A stretch of DNA of 50,292 bases, from assembly GCA_019090895.1 (NCBI GenBank), contig JAHRVB010000175.1, forward strand, positions 1-50,292, written 5' to 3'. This document shows positions 34,817 to 44,037 of this stretch, in pieces. The translations under genes were made by a program, and so were the position numbers. Position 1 is the first letter of the stretch. Every line of letters starts with the position of its first letter. The DNA comes from Kangiellaceae bacterium. Its GTDB lineage: Bacteria; Pseudomonadota; Gammaproteobacteria; Enterobacterales; Kangiellaceae. The notes under the pieces were generated by a model that did no database searches, was not told the origin of the DNA, and saw only the letters and a program-made list of their open reading frames with translations.

Positions 34817-37800
34817 ATGATCTTATCTGACTTGTCCGTCAAACGCCCCGTATTCGCCACTGTTCTTAATCTCCTTCTAATCACTTTTGGGGTCGTTGCC
34901 TTTTTTCAACTACCACTGCGAGAATACCCTGACATTGATCCACCGGTTGTCAGTATTAACACGTCTTATCCCGGAGCCTCAGCAGCCATTGTCGAATCCA
35001 AAATCAGTGAAGTATTAGAAGATAGGATCAGCGGCGTTGAAGGGATAAAAAACATCACTTCGACTAGTCGAGTTGGTCAATCAAACATCACTATCGAGTT
35101 TAATTTAGACCGTGATATTGATGATGCCACAAACGATGTCAGAGATCGGATTTCTCGAGCCCTACGCAGTTTACCGGAACAAGCCGATCCGCCGGAAGTC
35201 TTTAAAGCCAATGATGATGAGAATGTCATTGTTTGGTTTGTACTACAAAGCACCACTATGTCGACCCTAGAACTGACTGATTATGCTCAGCGCTACATTG
35301 TTGACCGATTTGCAGTGGTCGATGGTGTCGCTCGTGTAAGGTTGGGAGGTGGACGGACTTACGCAATGAAGATCTTACTCAATCCCGCAGAGATGGCCGC
35401 CCGCAATGTTACGGTCGGTGATATTGAAGCAACCTTACGCGATGAGAATGTCGAATTGCCTGCTGGCGAAGTGGAATCAATCGATCGTGATTTTTCGATT
35501 CGTGTAGAACGTAGTTACATGACTCCAACCGATTTTTCTTCAATGGTTATTTCTCGATCTACGGATAATAGTCTAGTTAGACTAGGTGATATAGCCAAAG
35601 TAGAAGTGGCCGCCGAAGATGAAGATACTTTATTTAAAGGCAACGGCAAAAATATGGTGGGGCTCGGTATTGTTAAGCAATCCAAAGCCAACACTTTAGA
35701 TGTGGTTAAAGCTGCGCGTTCAGAAATGGTCTCCCTACAAGAATCACTTCCCTTGGGCACAACGATTACTAACAGTTACGACTCTTCAATTTTTATTCAA
35801 GGGTCTATCGACGAAGTCTATAATACTTTAATGATTGCCATGATAATGGTAGTACTGGTTATTTTTCTATTCCTTGGTAATGCTCGCGTGACTCTCATTC
35901 CTGCGGTCACAGTTCCTGTCGCATTAATTGGTTCGATGATGGCCTTATCGTGGTTTGGATTCTCCATTAATTTGTTGACCTTGTTAGCACTGGTATTAGC
36001 AATTGGCTTAGTCGTTGATGATGCGATTGTCGTATTGGAAAATATTTATCGGCGAATCGAAAAGGGTCAAACACCTCTGATGGCTGCTTACGAAGGCGGA
36101 CGAGAAGTTGCATTCGCGGTTATTGCGACAACCTTAGTACTCGTAGCAGTATTCATTCCGTTAGTTTTTCTTAGTGGGAATGTTGGTCGTTTATTCACGG
36201 AATTTGCGATTGCGATAGCTTCTGCCGTTGTCTTTTCTAGTATCACAGCATTGTCCCTTACTCCAATGCTGTGTTCAAAAATGTTGAAGCATCGCACCCG
36301 AAGTTCTTCTTTCGGTCAACTTCTCGATAGGAATTTTTCACGCTTAGAAAACACTTACGGACGACTACTATCCAATAGCATTCATCAACCGATTATGATT
36401 ATATTCATAATCGCCTTATCAATGATATCAGTTTACTTGCTCATCGCTCAGCTACCCAACGAATATACACCGAAAGAAGACAGAGGCAATTTATTTATTA
36501 TCATGCAAGGTGCCGAAGGTTCCAGCTATAAAAATAATGAAAAGAATATAATAAAGATCGAAAACATATTGCTTGCCTATCAAAATCGCGGCGAGCTTGA
36601 TCGCGTCATTGTTAGGGTGCCTGGATTCGGTGGCAGTGGTGGAATCGCGGTTGTAGGAATGCCGCCTTGGGGTGAAAGAAAATTTGACACCTTTGAATTT
36701 ATCAATAAGATTAATAGAGAGTTACAAAGCATCACCGATGTGAGAGCTTTTGCAATTATGCGGAGCGGACTCAGTGGTGGAGGCGCTAGCTCTCCCGTTT
36801 CATTTGTTTTACAAGGCAATACCTACGCTGAGCTTTCAGAGTGGCGAGATATTTTAATTGAACAAGCGCAACAGAATCCAAATCTATCCGGCATCAACAG
36901 CGACTACAAAGAAACTTTTCCGCAACTATTGGTTCAGATTGATCGAAACCGTGCTTATGACTTAGGTGTACCGGTTGGTGATATCGCTAAGACATTGGAA
37001 ACAATGTTAGGCCAACGAAAGGTGACGAGTTATGTTGATCGCGGAGAAGAATATGACGTGATTGTAGAAGGTGTTAAATCCGATTTTCAAAGCGCTACCG
37101 ACATCGATAATATTTATGTTCGTTCCCGAACAACGAACAAGCTAGTCGCCCTTTCCAATGTAATCAATATTTCAGAGAATGCAACCGCCTCACAGTTGAA
37201 TCGTTATAACCGATTACGAAGCATTACCATCACTGCGAATTTAGCCGACGGTTATACATTAGGAGAAGCGCTGGACTTTCTTAATCAAGTGGTTGATGAG
37301 CACTTACCCGATACGGTGCAAGTTGATTACAAAGGTCAATCACTGCTGCTACAAGAATCAGGCACTTCTATTTTATTTATCTTCGCCCTCGCACTACTAC
37401 TAACCTACCTGATACTGTCTGCTCAATTTGAGAGCTTTATTCATCCCTTTGTCATTTTACTCACCGTTCCACTCGCATTAGTTGGCGCACTTGCTGGACT
37501 CGAGTTTATGGGAATGAGCCTCAATATCTATAGTCAAATAGGCATAGTGATGTTAATTGGCTTGGCCGCTAAAAATGGAATATTAATTGTCGAGTTTGCC
37601 AATCAGCTGAGAGACAAAGGCCTTGAGTTTGAAGACGCTTTAATCGGCGCGGCTAAACAACGACTTCGTCCTATTGTGATGACAACATTTACGACGGTGA
37701 CCAGCGCTATTCCATTGGTATTGGCTTCTGGTCCAGGCGCGGAAAGTAGAATGGTAATTGGCGTGGTCATTTTTGCCGGTGTTTCAACGGCAAGTTTATT

Positions 37801-37909
37801 CACCTTGTTTATCGTACCAGGCGCTTATTACTGGCTTTGTAGAAATACAGGTTCCCCCCAAAAAATCGCTCAAAAAATTGAAATACTTGAGAATGAAGCG
37901 AACAGTTGA
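34817..37909 (+). CDS. RND multidrug efflux permease (HAE1 type)
   Basis: 1030 residues, normal for the AcrB/MexB superfamily. The start ILSDLSVKRPVFATVLNLLL and the first periplasmic motif PLREYPDIDPPVVSI are classic HAE1 features. TM4 carries the proton-relay acids in GLVVDDAIVVLENIYRR, and the second half repeats the fold (LLTVPLALVGALAG, GLAAKNGILIVEFANQLRD). It exports drugs or other small molecules using proton motive force, working with the adaptor just upstream. The C-terminus IAQKIEILENEANS is coiled-coil-like and its stop overlaps the start of the next, broken frame. Confidence 0.94.
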   Translation: MILSDLSVKRPVFATVLNLLLITFGVVAFFQLPLREYPDIDPPVVSINTSYPGASAAIVESKISEVLEDRISGVEGIKNITSTSRVGQSNITIEFNLDRDIDDATNDVRDRISRALRSLPEQADPPEVFKANDDENVIVWFVLQSTTMSTLELTDYAQRYIVDRFAVVDGVARVRLGGGRTYAMKILLNPAEMAARNVTVGDIEATLRDENVELPAGEVESIDRDFSIRVERSYMTPTDFSSMVISRSTDNSLVRLGDIAKVEVAAEDEDTLFKGNGKNMVGLGIVKQSKANTLDVVKAARSEMVSLQESLPLGTTITNSYDSSIFIQGSIDEVYNTLMIAMIMVVLVIFLFLGNARVTLIPAVTVPVALIGSMMALSWFGFSINLLTLLALVLAIGLVVDDAIVVLENIYRRIEKGQTPLMAAYEGGREVAFAVIATTLVLVAVFIPLVFLSGNVGRLFTEFAIAIASAVVFSSITALSLTPMLCSKMLKHRTRSSSFGQLLDRNFSRLENTYGRLLSNSIHQPIMIIFIIALSMISVYLLIAQLPNEYTPKEDRGNLFIIMQGAEGSSYKNNEKNIIKIENILLAYQNRGELDRVIVRVPGFGGSGGIAVVGMPPWGERKFDTFEFINKINRELQSITDVRAFAIMRSGLSGGGASSPVSFVLQGNTYAELSEWRDILIEQAQQNPNLSGINSDYKETFPQLLVQIDRNRAYDLGVPVGDIAKTLETMLGQRKVTSYVDRGEEYDVIVEGVKSDFQSATDIDNIYVRSRTTNKLVALSNVINISENATASQLNRYNRLRSITITANLADGYTLGEALDFLNQVVDEHLPDTVQVDYKGQSLLLQESGTSILFIFALALLLTYLILSAQFESFIHPFVILLTVPLALVGALAGLEFMGMSLNIYSQIGIVMLIGLAAKNGILIVEFANQLRDKGLEFEDALIGAAKQRLRPIVMTTFTTVTSAIPLVLASGPGAESRMVIGVVIFAGVSTASLFTLFIVPGAYYWLCRNTGSPQKIAQKIEILENEANS

Positions 37910-38543
37910 AGAATGAAAGAGAAACGTCACTCTCCGAGCTAAAGGATAAATCCGAACAGAGCAAAACGGATCTCGATGCTGTTCAAACAAAAAATCTGCC
38001 TTAATTGAATATCAACTCATCGTTGGTCTAGATGATGTGACAGTTACATTTTCAAATCCTGGCTACTTTGAAACTGGTCAGTCTGATTATGATGTTGAAT
38101 TGCATTCCGACGGCAAAAGAAATTTAAGGAAAATCGGTTCTGGTTATAATTGTACCGTTGCTAAATCAGCGTTAGATGGTTTGGCAGCACAGGAGACGAA
38201 GGTCATTGAATTAAAATTTGACTATGCCTATTGCGATACTCTAAAGCGGTTTCAACCGAAGTGGGAGAAAATAATCAATGACAAAGCATTCCACGCCAGT
38301 GTTTCAACCAATTATACCAACGTCGGAAATAACCATCTAGAAGATGCAAAAAGAACAACCTATCAAATGCATCGCGATGCCGACAACGAACTGGACAAGA
38401 ATATTAAGTCAATTCGCGCCATTCGAAATAAGATTGATGGTTTAACTCAAACTCTTGAAGGGCATAAGAGAACATTTCAAAAAACTGAGACGCTCATAAC
38501 CGTTAATAGGCTAAGAATCGAAATATGGAATCAGTGGCTGTAG
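37906..38543 (+). pseudogene. Coiled-coil protein gene with a probable one-base deletion
   Basis: A frame starting at a TTG that overlaps the RND stop (TTGA) reads LKNERETSLSELKDKSEQSK and stops near 38003. Adding one A to the AAAAAA run at 37989-37994 carries it on as DAVQTKKSALIEYQLIVGLDDV and through to 38543. The intact later frame alone could use a GTG at 38037 (168 aa). The protein has coiled-coil ends and a central part with YFETGQSDYDVELHSDGKRN; no family is recognised and no signal peptide is seen. Alternatives are a C-terminal extension of the permease lost by frameshift, or an N-terminally truncated remnant. Confidence 0.5.
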
Positions 38544-38594
38544 TCTACTCATAGAATCAATCTGCAATGGAATGCTCTTAACTCTTAACAGTCA

Positions 38595-39473
38595 TTATTG
38601 ACATCCAAACCAATCAACTGCGTCTTGCCATAATGGTATAGCCGCTTTCCTAAAATATCCCATATGTCCAATCCCGTTGGCATTGATTGCTAAAGGGTCA
38701 ATGTCTTTCGATTCAACCACTGAGTTCTTATAGCCTTTCATAAACGCATCTCTAGACGTTGGCATCGCCCATTTATCATCGAGTGCGTTAGCTGCGCAGA
38801 TGGGCAAAGTCACACTCTCAAAAAGGCTGTGAACTTGAGGCATTTTTGAGTCATCAAAAAAATACTGAGGAAAACGACACCAACGTTTCCAATCACGATA
38901 AACGCCATGAGGGAGGTCCTCCCCCATACCAAGTCTTTTCCAAGCTAAATAGCCATAAATTCCAGTGATAATGGGCGCAATAATATGCCACATAGTCCAC
39001 ACTTTCCATTTTTCAATGCCAGGCATCCATCCGTGCCATCCCGCTCCGGTACCAAAAAAGTAGGCTGCCTTCAATTTATTATGGTTACTGATTAACCCTA
39101 ATGCATGGCCGCCGAAGGAATGACCAAGCAGGTATAACGGCAATTTTGATTGTGCTGAAAGATCGATAATGGCTTCTAAGTCTTTGTGGGCCCAGTCAAG
39201 ATACTCCATATTAAAATTCTTTAAATGTTTGGGAGCCGAGTCACCGACACCACGATAATCGAAAGTGATAACACTTATGCTTTGTTGTGTAGCAAACTCG
39301 GCGAAGTGCCGATAGAAATACTGAGGTACTCCGGTTGCACCAGCCAAAATAATCGTGCTGTTTGCATCTGCTGCTTTATAGATGGTTGCGCCTAAAGGAT
39401 ATCCATCGATTGCATTGACTGTTATTTTCTTAACGGTGTAGCCATTCGCGGCAATAATTTTCGAATTTGTCAT
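38595..39473 (-). CDS. Alpha/beta-hydrolase family protein
   Basis: 292 residues from the ATG complementary to 39471-39473. The fold is marked by VITFDYRGVGDS, the nucleophile elbow LLGHSFGGHALG (Ser in GHSFGG) and a late DDKWAMP and GIGHMGYFR, giving probable Asp and His of the triad. It resembles the serine hydrolases often encoded next to MerR-type regulators. Substrate unknown; cytoplasmic. It is transcribed divergently from the MerR gene, from a promoter with the unusual 20-bp spacer described at 39509-39540. An upstream start at 39500 would run into the promoter and is not chosen. Confidence 0.85.
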   Translation of the reverse strand: MTNSKIIAANGYTVKKITVNAIDGYPLGATIYKAADANSTIILAGATGVPQYFYRHFAEFATQQSISVITFDYRGVGDSAPKHLKNFNMEYLDWAHKDLEAIIDLSAQSKLPLYLLGHSFGGHALGLISNHNKLKAAYFFGTGAGWHGWMPGIEKWKVWTMWHIIAPIITGIYGYLAWKRLGMGEDLPHGVYRDWKRWCRFPQYFFDDSKMPQVHSLFESVTLPICAANALDDKWAMPTSRDAFMKGYKNSVVESKDIDPLAINANGIGHMGYFRKAAIPLWQDAVDWFGCQ

Positions 39474-39508
39474 GGGTTGTACAGTTATCGTTATTTCCAA
39501 TGGCGATG

Positions 39509-39540
39509 AGTATAAAGGGTGGAGTATACTCCACAGTCAA
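39509..39540 (-). promoter_or_regulatory. MerR-type promoter with operator inside a 20-bp spacer
   Basis: On the minus strand, -35 TTGACT (39535-39540) and -10 TATACT (39509-39514) are separated by 20 bp, longer than the usual 17 and typical of promoters activated by MerR-family twisting. The spacer contains the perfect 16-bp palindrome GTGGAGTATACTCCAC (39519-39534). It drives the hydrolase gene and lies next to the divergent MerR gene. Confidence 0.82.
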
Positions 39541-39579
39541 GCATGATTTTATTTGCTCAATTAAATGAAGGAGGAATGA

Positions 39580-39939
39580 ATGAAAGCGAATGAAGTGGTA
39601 ACGCTCTCTGGCGTTAGTAAAGATACTCTTAGATATTACGAAAAAATAGGTTTGATTAATCAGCCTCCTCGCTCGATCAATGGCTATCGAAATTATTCCC
39701 AAAGTGTTTTGGAAGAATTAAAATTTGTTAAACTTGGACAATCACTTGGTTTTTCTTTAGCGGAACTTAAAGAAGCGATTCCTCATTTAGCCAACCCCAA
39801 ACCCGGCTGTCCAAAATTAAGTGCGGCTCTATCAAAGCAAATAGATCGTGTCGATACTAAAATAGTAGAACTCAAGAAAAACCGAAAAACGCTAGAGAAG
39901 TGGTTAGAGAATAATTTGGCATTGGCGGCTAAGAATTAG
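39580..39939 (+). CDS. MerR-family transcriptional regulator
   Basis: 119 residues. The N-terminal winged helix-turn-helix reads VVTLSGVSKDTLRYYEKIGLI and then GYRNYSQSVLEELKFVK, with SLGFSLAELKEAI, all hallmark MerR features. The C-terminal dimerization coiled coil ends with KWLENN. A single Cys (PGCPKL) is present, so a metal-thiolate site as in CueR or MerR is unlikely; an organic or oxidative signal is possible. A strong GGAGG ribosome site precedes the ATG. It presumably controls the divergent hydrolase through the palindrome at 39519-39534. Confidence 0.92.
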   Translation: MKANEVVTLSGVSKDTLRYYEKIGLINQPPRSINGYRNYSQSVLEELKFVKLGQSLGFSLAELKEAIPHLANPKPGCPKLSAALSKQIDRVDTKIVELKKNRKTLEKWLENNLALAAKN

Positions 39940-40129
39940 TCTATAGTTGATCAGTTAATCGTTTTTAATCAAGGAATAGGCCTAATCTTACATTGCGGGA
40001 AATTAAGTTTGAGTATACCTCTGTTGACTAAGTTAGCAATTACTCCCTTCTTATCTCACTGAATAATACGGCTTGTTGATGAAACAATAAATCTGGGTCC
40101 TAAAAGGACTCTGCTTGCAAGGTTTTTAC

Positions 40130-43100
40130 ATGTCAAATAATAATAAAAAATACTATGCATTTATATCTTACCGCCATTCAGATAATAAAATTCCTGGCCG
40201 CCAGTGGGCCTCGTGGCTGCATCATGCTATTGAAACCTATCAGGTGCCTGAAGAACTCGTTGGTACAAAGAACTCCGCGGGTGATGTGATCCCATCTCGA
40301 ATTTTTCCTATATTCCGCGATGAAGAGGAGTTACCGACCGATGCTGATTTAGGCAGAGCGATTGTCAATGCTCTCGATAGCAGTCGATTACTAATTGTTC
40401 TTTGCTCCCCGCGAGCGGTTAGTTCGACCTATGTTGCCGATGAGATACACCATTTTAAACAACAAGGTCATTCGGACCGTATTATCGCCGCCATGATTGA
40501 TGGAGAACCTAATGCCAGTTGGGATCAAGGCAAGCAAAAACTCGGCTACAAAGAAGAAGACGAGTGTTTTCCGATACCATTACAGTTTGAATATGATGAA
40601 ACTGGGAATCGAACGAATAAACGAGCAGAACCTATTGCGGCAGACTTTAGACTCGATATTGACGGTAAGGCAGAACAATCTTGGACCTCAGTCAAAGCTT
40701 ATACTAATCATCTTAAGAAAAGCACGTCACTGGACAAGAATAAAATTCAGCAAGCAGCCATAAAGTTTAATCAACAACAACACTTAATGTTGCTAAAAAT
40801 TATTGCCGGTATACTTGGCATTCCTTTGGGAGAACTAACCCAACGAGATAAGGAGTATCAACTTGAAGTTGAACGCAACAAAGCAAAAGTACTAAAACGA
40901 TGGTTAAGTGGTGTTTTTGTACTCGCATTGGTCGCGATTGCAGCAAGTGTATTTGCCTATTTCAAGCAACAACAAGCTGTCGAACAACAACAAATATCAG
41001 AACTTCGCTCAGCTGATAGTTTTGTTGCTAATGGTTACCTGCTCACTCGAGACAATAAAATCAGTCAGGCTACTGAATCATTAATCGAAGCCATCGATAT
41101 CTACGACCAGTTTGGCGTGTCAAAGATTGCAGCGACCACCCAGTACTTATTTACGTCCGAATCAGCGTCATCACCAATTCTTGATATCGATGTAAAAGAG
41201 CCCGTTACAGCGATGCATTTATCGTCTGATAGCCGTATGGTTGTCGGAACTTCAGATGGAAATATTAAAATAATTGATCAACTAACGGGTTCTATAATAA
41301 ATGAGCTAGCAACCCTTTCAGATGAAATAATCGCGCTAGAATTCTCGCAAGATAATTTGAGTGTTGTTGCTGCTACTCAGAACCAAGCGGTGTTGTTTGA
41401 GCTGGAGAATGGCAATAGGCTATTTGACGTCGATTTTAACAAACAACGGTTAGTCGACATTCGCTTTTTAAATAGCAGTGATCAGATTTTAATTGTAAGC
41501 CATTATGATGAAGTGATTGAAGGTGTAACCGTAGAATCTTCGCAATTTGTTCTTTATAATTTTGTAACTGATACTAGAGAGGTCTTTCAAGATTCAGGCA
41601 GTGTCTATTCTGTGGCAATCTCTCCCGATGAAAAGAGAATCCTTGTGGGCAAAAGTGATGGAGCAAAAGAAATACAACTATCGCCGGCAACTCTAATTAA
41701 ACAGTACACCGGAGAATTTGGCCTTAGGGGTCATAAATTATTGTATGCCTATAAAGTAGAGGCACTGGCATACTCTAAAAACGATAGATATATAGCAGCT
41801 GGCTCCAACGATGGTGTCCTTGAGATTTGGGATCAACAAACACACAGTCAGATATTTACTAGTCAATATATTGAGAGCCAAGGGATCACCAGTGTTGAGT
41901 TTAGTTCACAAGCACCTTGGGAAGTAGTGGTAGGGTCGGCAAGTGGAATCGTGCATAAGGTTAGTCAATTCTCAAACCAACTTATTTTTGAACACCAACA
42001 GAGAATAACCGCTATAGATTTTCCTGGTCAGCAATCAAAGAGCCTTTTCTCTAGTTCTCTTGATGGTCATATTACCCTTGTTAATGCCAGTCAAAAAAAG
42101 AGTGAAATAGGAATTAGCGCTGCAAGTTTTATCGGTGGACTAGACTACTCTGAAGATGGTCAACTTCTTATGTCGACGGGCTTACTTGATGAGGAAGCGA
42201 AAATTTGGGACAGCCATAGTGGCGAGTTTTTGTCCTCAGTTAAAATCGGCAAAGAAGTGTTTGGCGCTGTTTTTGATTTGGATCCTACTTACATCTGGGT
42301 CGCAACCGAAGATGCTATCGAACGCCGCAATATACTAACGGGCAAAAAATTCGGTGAAGTATTAATTGAAAATAACGGCTTTGTAACTTTAAAAATATCC
42401 CCTGACCGTCAACATTTGTTTATGAATGTCGATCGGAGCTCAGAACAAAAACAAAGCTATATCGTCCATCTATTCATTGGTCAACAGCCTATCTCGTCAG
42501 CCGAAGAGGTTTCTAAACTATCCTATGAAACCATTGCGACACTGGACGGTGGTAACATCTCGCTTGCGAGTACCACTGACGCTAGTATTGTGGTCGCGGC
42601 GAGTGATAGTGGCACTCTCCACGTTTGGCATAGAAATTCCCATGCCTTAGTTGAATATCCTCTTGCTAAGACTAAAGCTAGAATTGATGCTATTACGATT
42701 TCACACTCTGGTAAGCAGATAATCACCGGTCATGTTGATGGAAAGATCACTCTAATTGATATCGATACAGGTCAAGAAATAAACACGATTAAAGGCAACG
42801 AAACGGGTGTGGTTAGCCTTTGGATATCACCCGACGATCGCTGGCTAATTTCTGCTGAACGTGCTGGCGCTGTTCGATTGTGGGAACTATCCAAAGGAAA
42901 GCAAGTCAGCTCATTTGGTAGAAACCCTATCACTACATTACAAGTACACGAGAAGGGGAGAATCGCCCGTGGTGTGCGAGGTGATAACGAATACTATGGC
43001 GATGTCGACGTTTTACTGATCAACCCACAAGAGGCGTTCTCACTAGTTAGACAAACCAAAGAATTTCAGGCGATTCGAGAAAGTGCACTTAGCACAACCG

Positions 43101-43840
43101 ATGAGCGATTAATCACTAACAGTTTTGATTGGTACCTAAACAAAAATGAATACGAGATGGCTGCAAAGGTTCTAGAACGTGCTCTCGATTTAGGTTATTC
43201 CTTGCCTGCTCACCGCCTTGCTGAACTTGCTAAACAGCAAGGTCATATCAAGGCAGCCATTGGCTACTTGAAAAAGGCCATTGGAGAAAGTAACGATACA
43301 AGTGACAAAGTTCGTTATCAGCTTATGATTAATAGTTTTATAGATCCTGAGAAGTTTATGAAAGCGATTAGAGACGAAAATAATCAGCTGGTTGAACAAA
43401 TGCTAGAATTAGGAATAGATCCTAATTTTATCGACGACTATACCGGGAAACCGCCACTTCAAGTGGCTGTAGAAAAAAATAATTTTGAACTTTTGAAAAT
43501 ACTGTTAGAAAACGGAAGCGATATAAATTATCTAAGTCGTCGCAAAGAAACCGCTCTATTTGATGCGGTAACCAAACCTCGATTTTGGAAATTGTTAATC
43601 GAAAAGAAAATCAATATACATCAATTGACCGGGCACGGTAGAAATATCCTGCATCGTGTTGCGTTTAGGGGCGACTTAGCCCTTTTGAAAGTGCTACTCG
43701 CAAATGACGTTGACACCAAACAATCCGATGGAGATGGCCTAACGCCACTTAAGTCAGCTCATGAAGGTAAAGAAGCTTATCCTGAGTTTGGGGAGCAACA
43801 TTGGAAGGAAGTCATTGATTTATTGAAGCCGTCGGAGTGA
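40130..43840 (+). CDS. TIR-domain / transmembrane / WD40-like / ankyrin protein
   Basis: 1236 residues from the ATG at 40130 with AAGG upstream. An N-terminal TIR domain (about residues 7-150) has YAFISYRHSDN, IFPIFRDEEELP and LIVLCSPRAVSSTYVADEI, where Glu105 lies where TIR NADases carry their catalytic Glu. A basic stretch and one membrane helix (about 257-278, GVFVLALVAIAASVFAYF) separate it from a WD40-like propeller region (about 340-970; units such as NDRYIAAGSNDGVLEIWD and DDRWLISAERAGAVRLWEL). A short TPR-like helical part and a C-terminal ankyrin block (about 1085-1210, GKPPLQVAVEKNNFELLKILLENGSDINY) complete it. With the TIR side probably cytoplasmic, the repeats would be periplasmic or the reverse. 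Function is not known: signalling or abortive-infection-type NAD cleavage is a hypothesis. It stands alone, without STAND ATPase or partner genes. Confidence 0.85.
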   Translation: MSNNNKKYYAFISYRHSDNKIPGRQWASWLHHAIETYQVPEELVGTKNSAGDVIPSRIFPIFRDEEELPTDADLGRAIVNALDSSRLLIVLCSPRAVSSTYVADEIHHFKQQGHSDRIIAAMIDGEPNASWDQGKQKLGYKEEDECFPIPLQFEYDETGNRTNKRAEPIAADFRLDIDGKAEQSWTSVKAYTNHLKKSTSLDKNKIQQAAIKFNQQQHLMLLKIIAGILGIPLGELTQRDKEYQLEVERNKAKVLKRWLSGVFVLALVAIAASVFAYFKQQQAVEQQQISELRSADSFVANGYLLTRDNKISQATESLIEAIDIYDQFGVSKIAATTQYLFTSESASSPILDIDVKEPVTAMHLSSDSRMVVGTSDGNIKIIDQLTGSIINELATLSDEIIALEFSQDNLSVVAATQNQAVLFELENGNRLFDVDFNKQRLVDIRFLNSSDQILIVSHYDEVIEGVTVESSQFVLYNFVTDTREVFQDSGSVYSVAISPDEKRILVGKSDGAKEIQLSPATLIKQYTGEFGLRGHKLLYAYKVEALAYSKNDRYIAAGSNDGVLEIWDQQTHSQIFTSQYIESQGITSVEFSSQAPWEVVVGSASGIVHKVSQFSNQLIFEHQQRITAIDFPGQQSKSLFSSSLDGHITLVNASQKKSEIGISAASFIGGLDYSEDGQLLMSTGLLDEEAKIWDSHSGEFLSSVKIGKEVFGAVFDLDPTYIWVATEDAIERRNILTGKKFGEVLIENNGFVTLKISPDRQHLFMNVDRSSEQKQSYIVHLFIGQQPISSAEEVSKLSYETIATLDGGNISLASTTDASIVVAASDSGTLHVWHRNSHALVEYPLAKTKARIDAITISHSGKQIITGHVDGKITLIDIDTGQEINTIKGNETGVVSLWISPDDRWLISAERAGAVRLWELSKGKQVSSFGRNPITTLQVHEKGRIARGVRGDNEYYGDVDVLLINPQEAFSLVRQTKEFQAIRESALSTTDERLITNSFDWYLNKNEYEMAAKVLERALDLGYSLPAHRLAELAKQQGHIKAAIGYLKKAIGESNDTSDKVRYQLMINSFIDPEKFMKAIRDENNQLVEQMLELGIDPNFIDDYTGKPPLQVAVEKNNFELLKILLENGSDINYLSRRKETALFDAVTKPRFWKLLIEKKINIHQLTGHGRNILHRVAFRGDLALLKVLLANDVDTKQSDGDGLTPLKSAHEGKEAYPEFGEQHWKEVIDLLKPSE

Positions 43841-44000
43841 CATGAAGCTCTTCAGCTACCCTTTTAAAGCTACCTGACTTTATTAGTCAAGATTGGATTG
43901 CTGTCGTTTTTACACCCGATCTAAGAAAAACGAATTTACAAAAAGCACTGTTAACCTCGACCGAATCAATCTATGCTCGATTAAAAAACAAACGAACAAA

Positions 44001-44032
44001 GGTGAAACTCAGAACATCCGTTTCACCTTTTT
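44001..44032 (+). terminator. Rho-independent terminator between convergent TIR and MATE genes
   Basis: Stem GGTGAAAC (44001-44008) and GTTTCACC (44020-44027) followed by five T. Three A precede the stem, so it may work weakly in the other direction, although the MATE stop lies only ten bases beyond it. Confidence 0.8.
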
Positions 44033-44037
44033 CAATA

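Noticed and set aside
43843..44036. Open plus-strand stretch reading DFISQDWIAVVFTPDLRKTN between the TIR and MATE genes
   Set aside because: No start codon, and the frame runs on into the MATE gene antisense; it may be a remnant, but there is too little to support a call.
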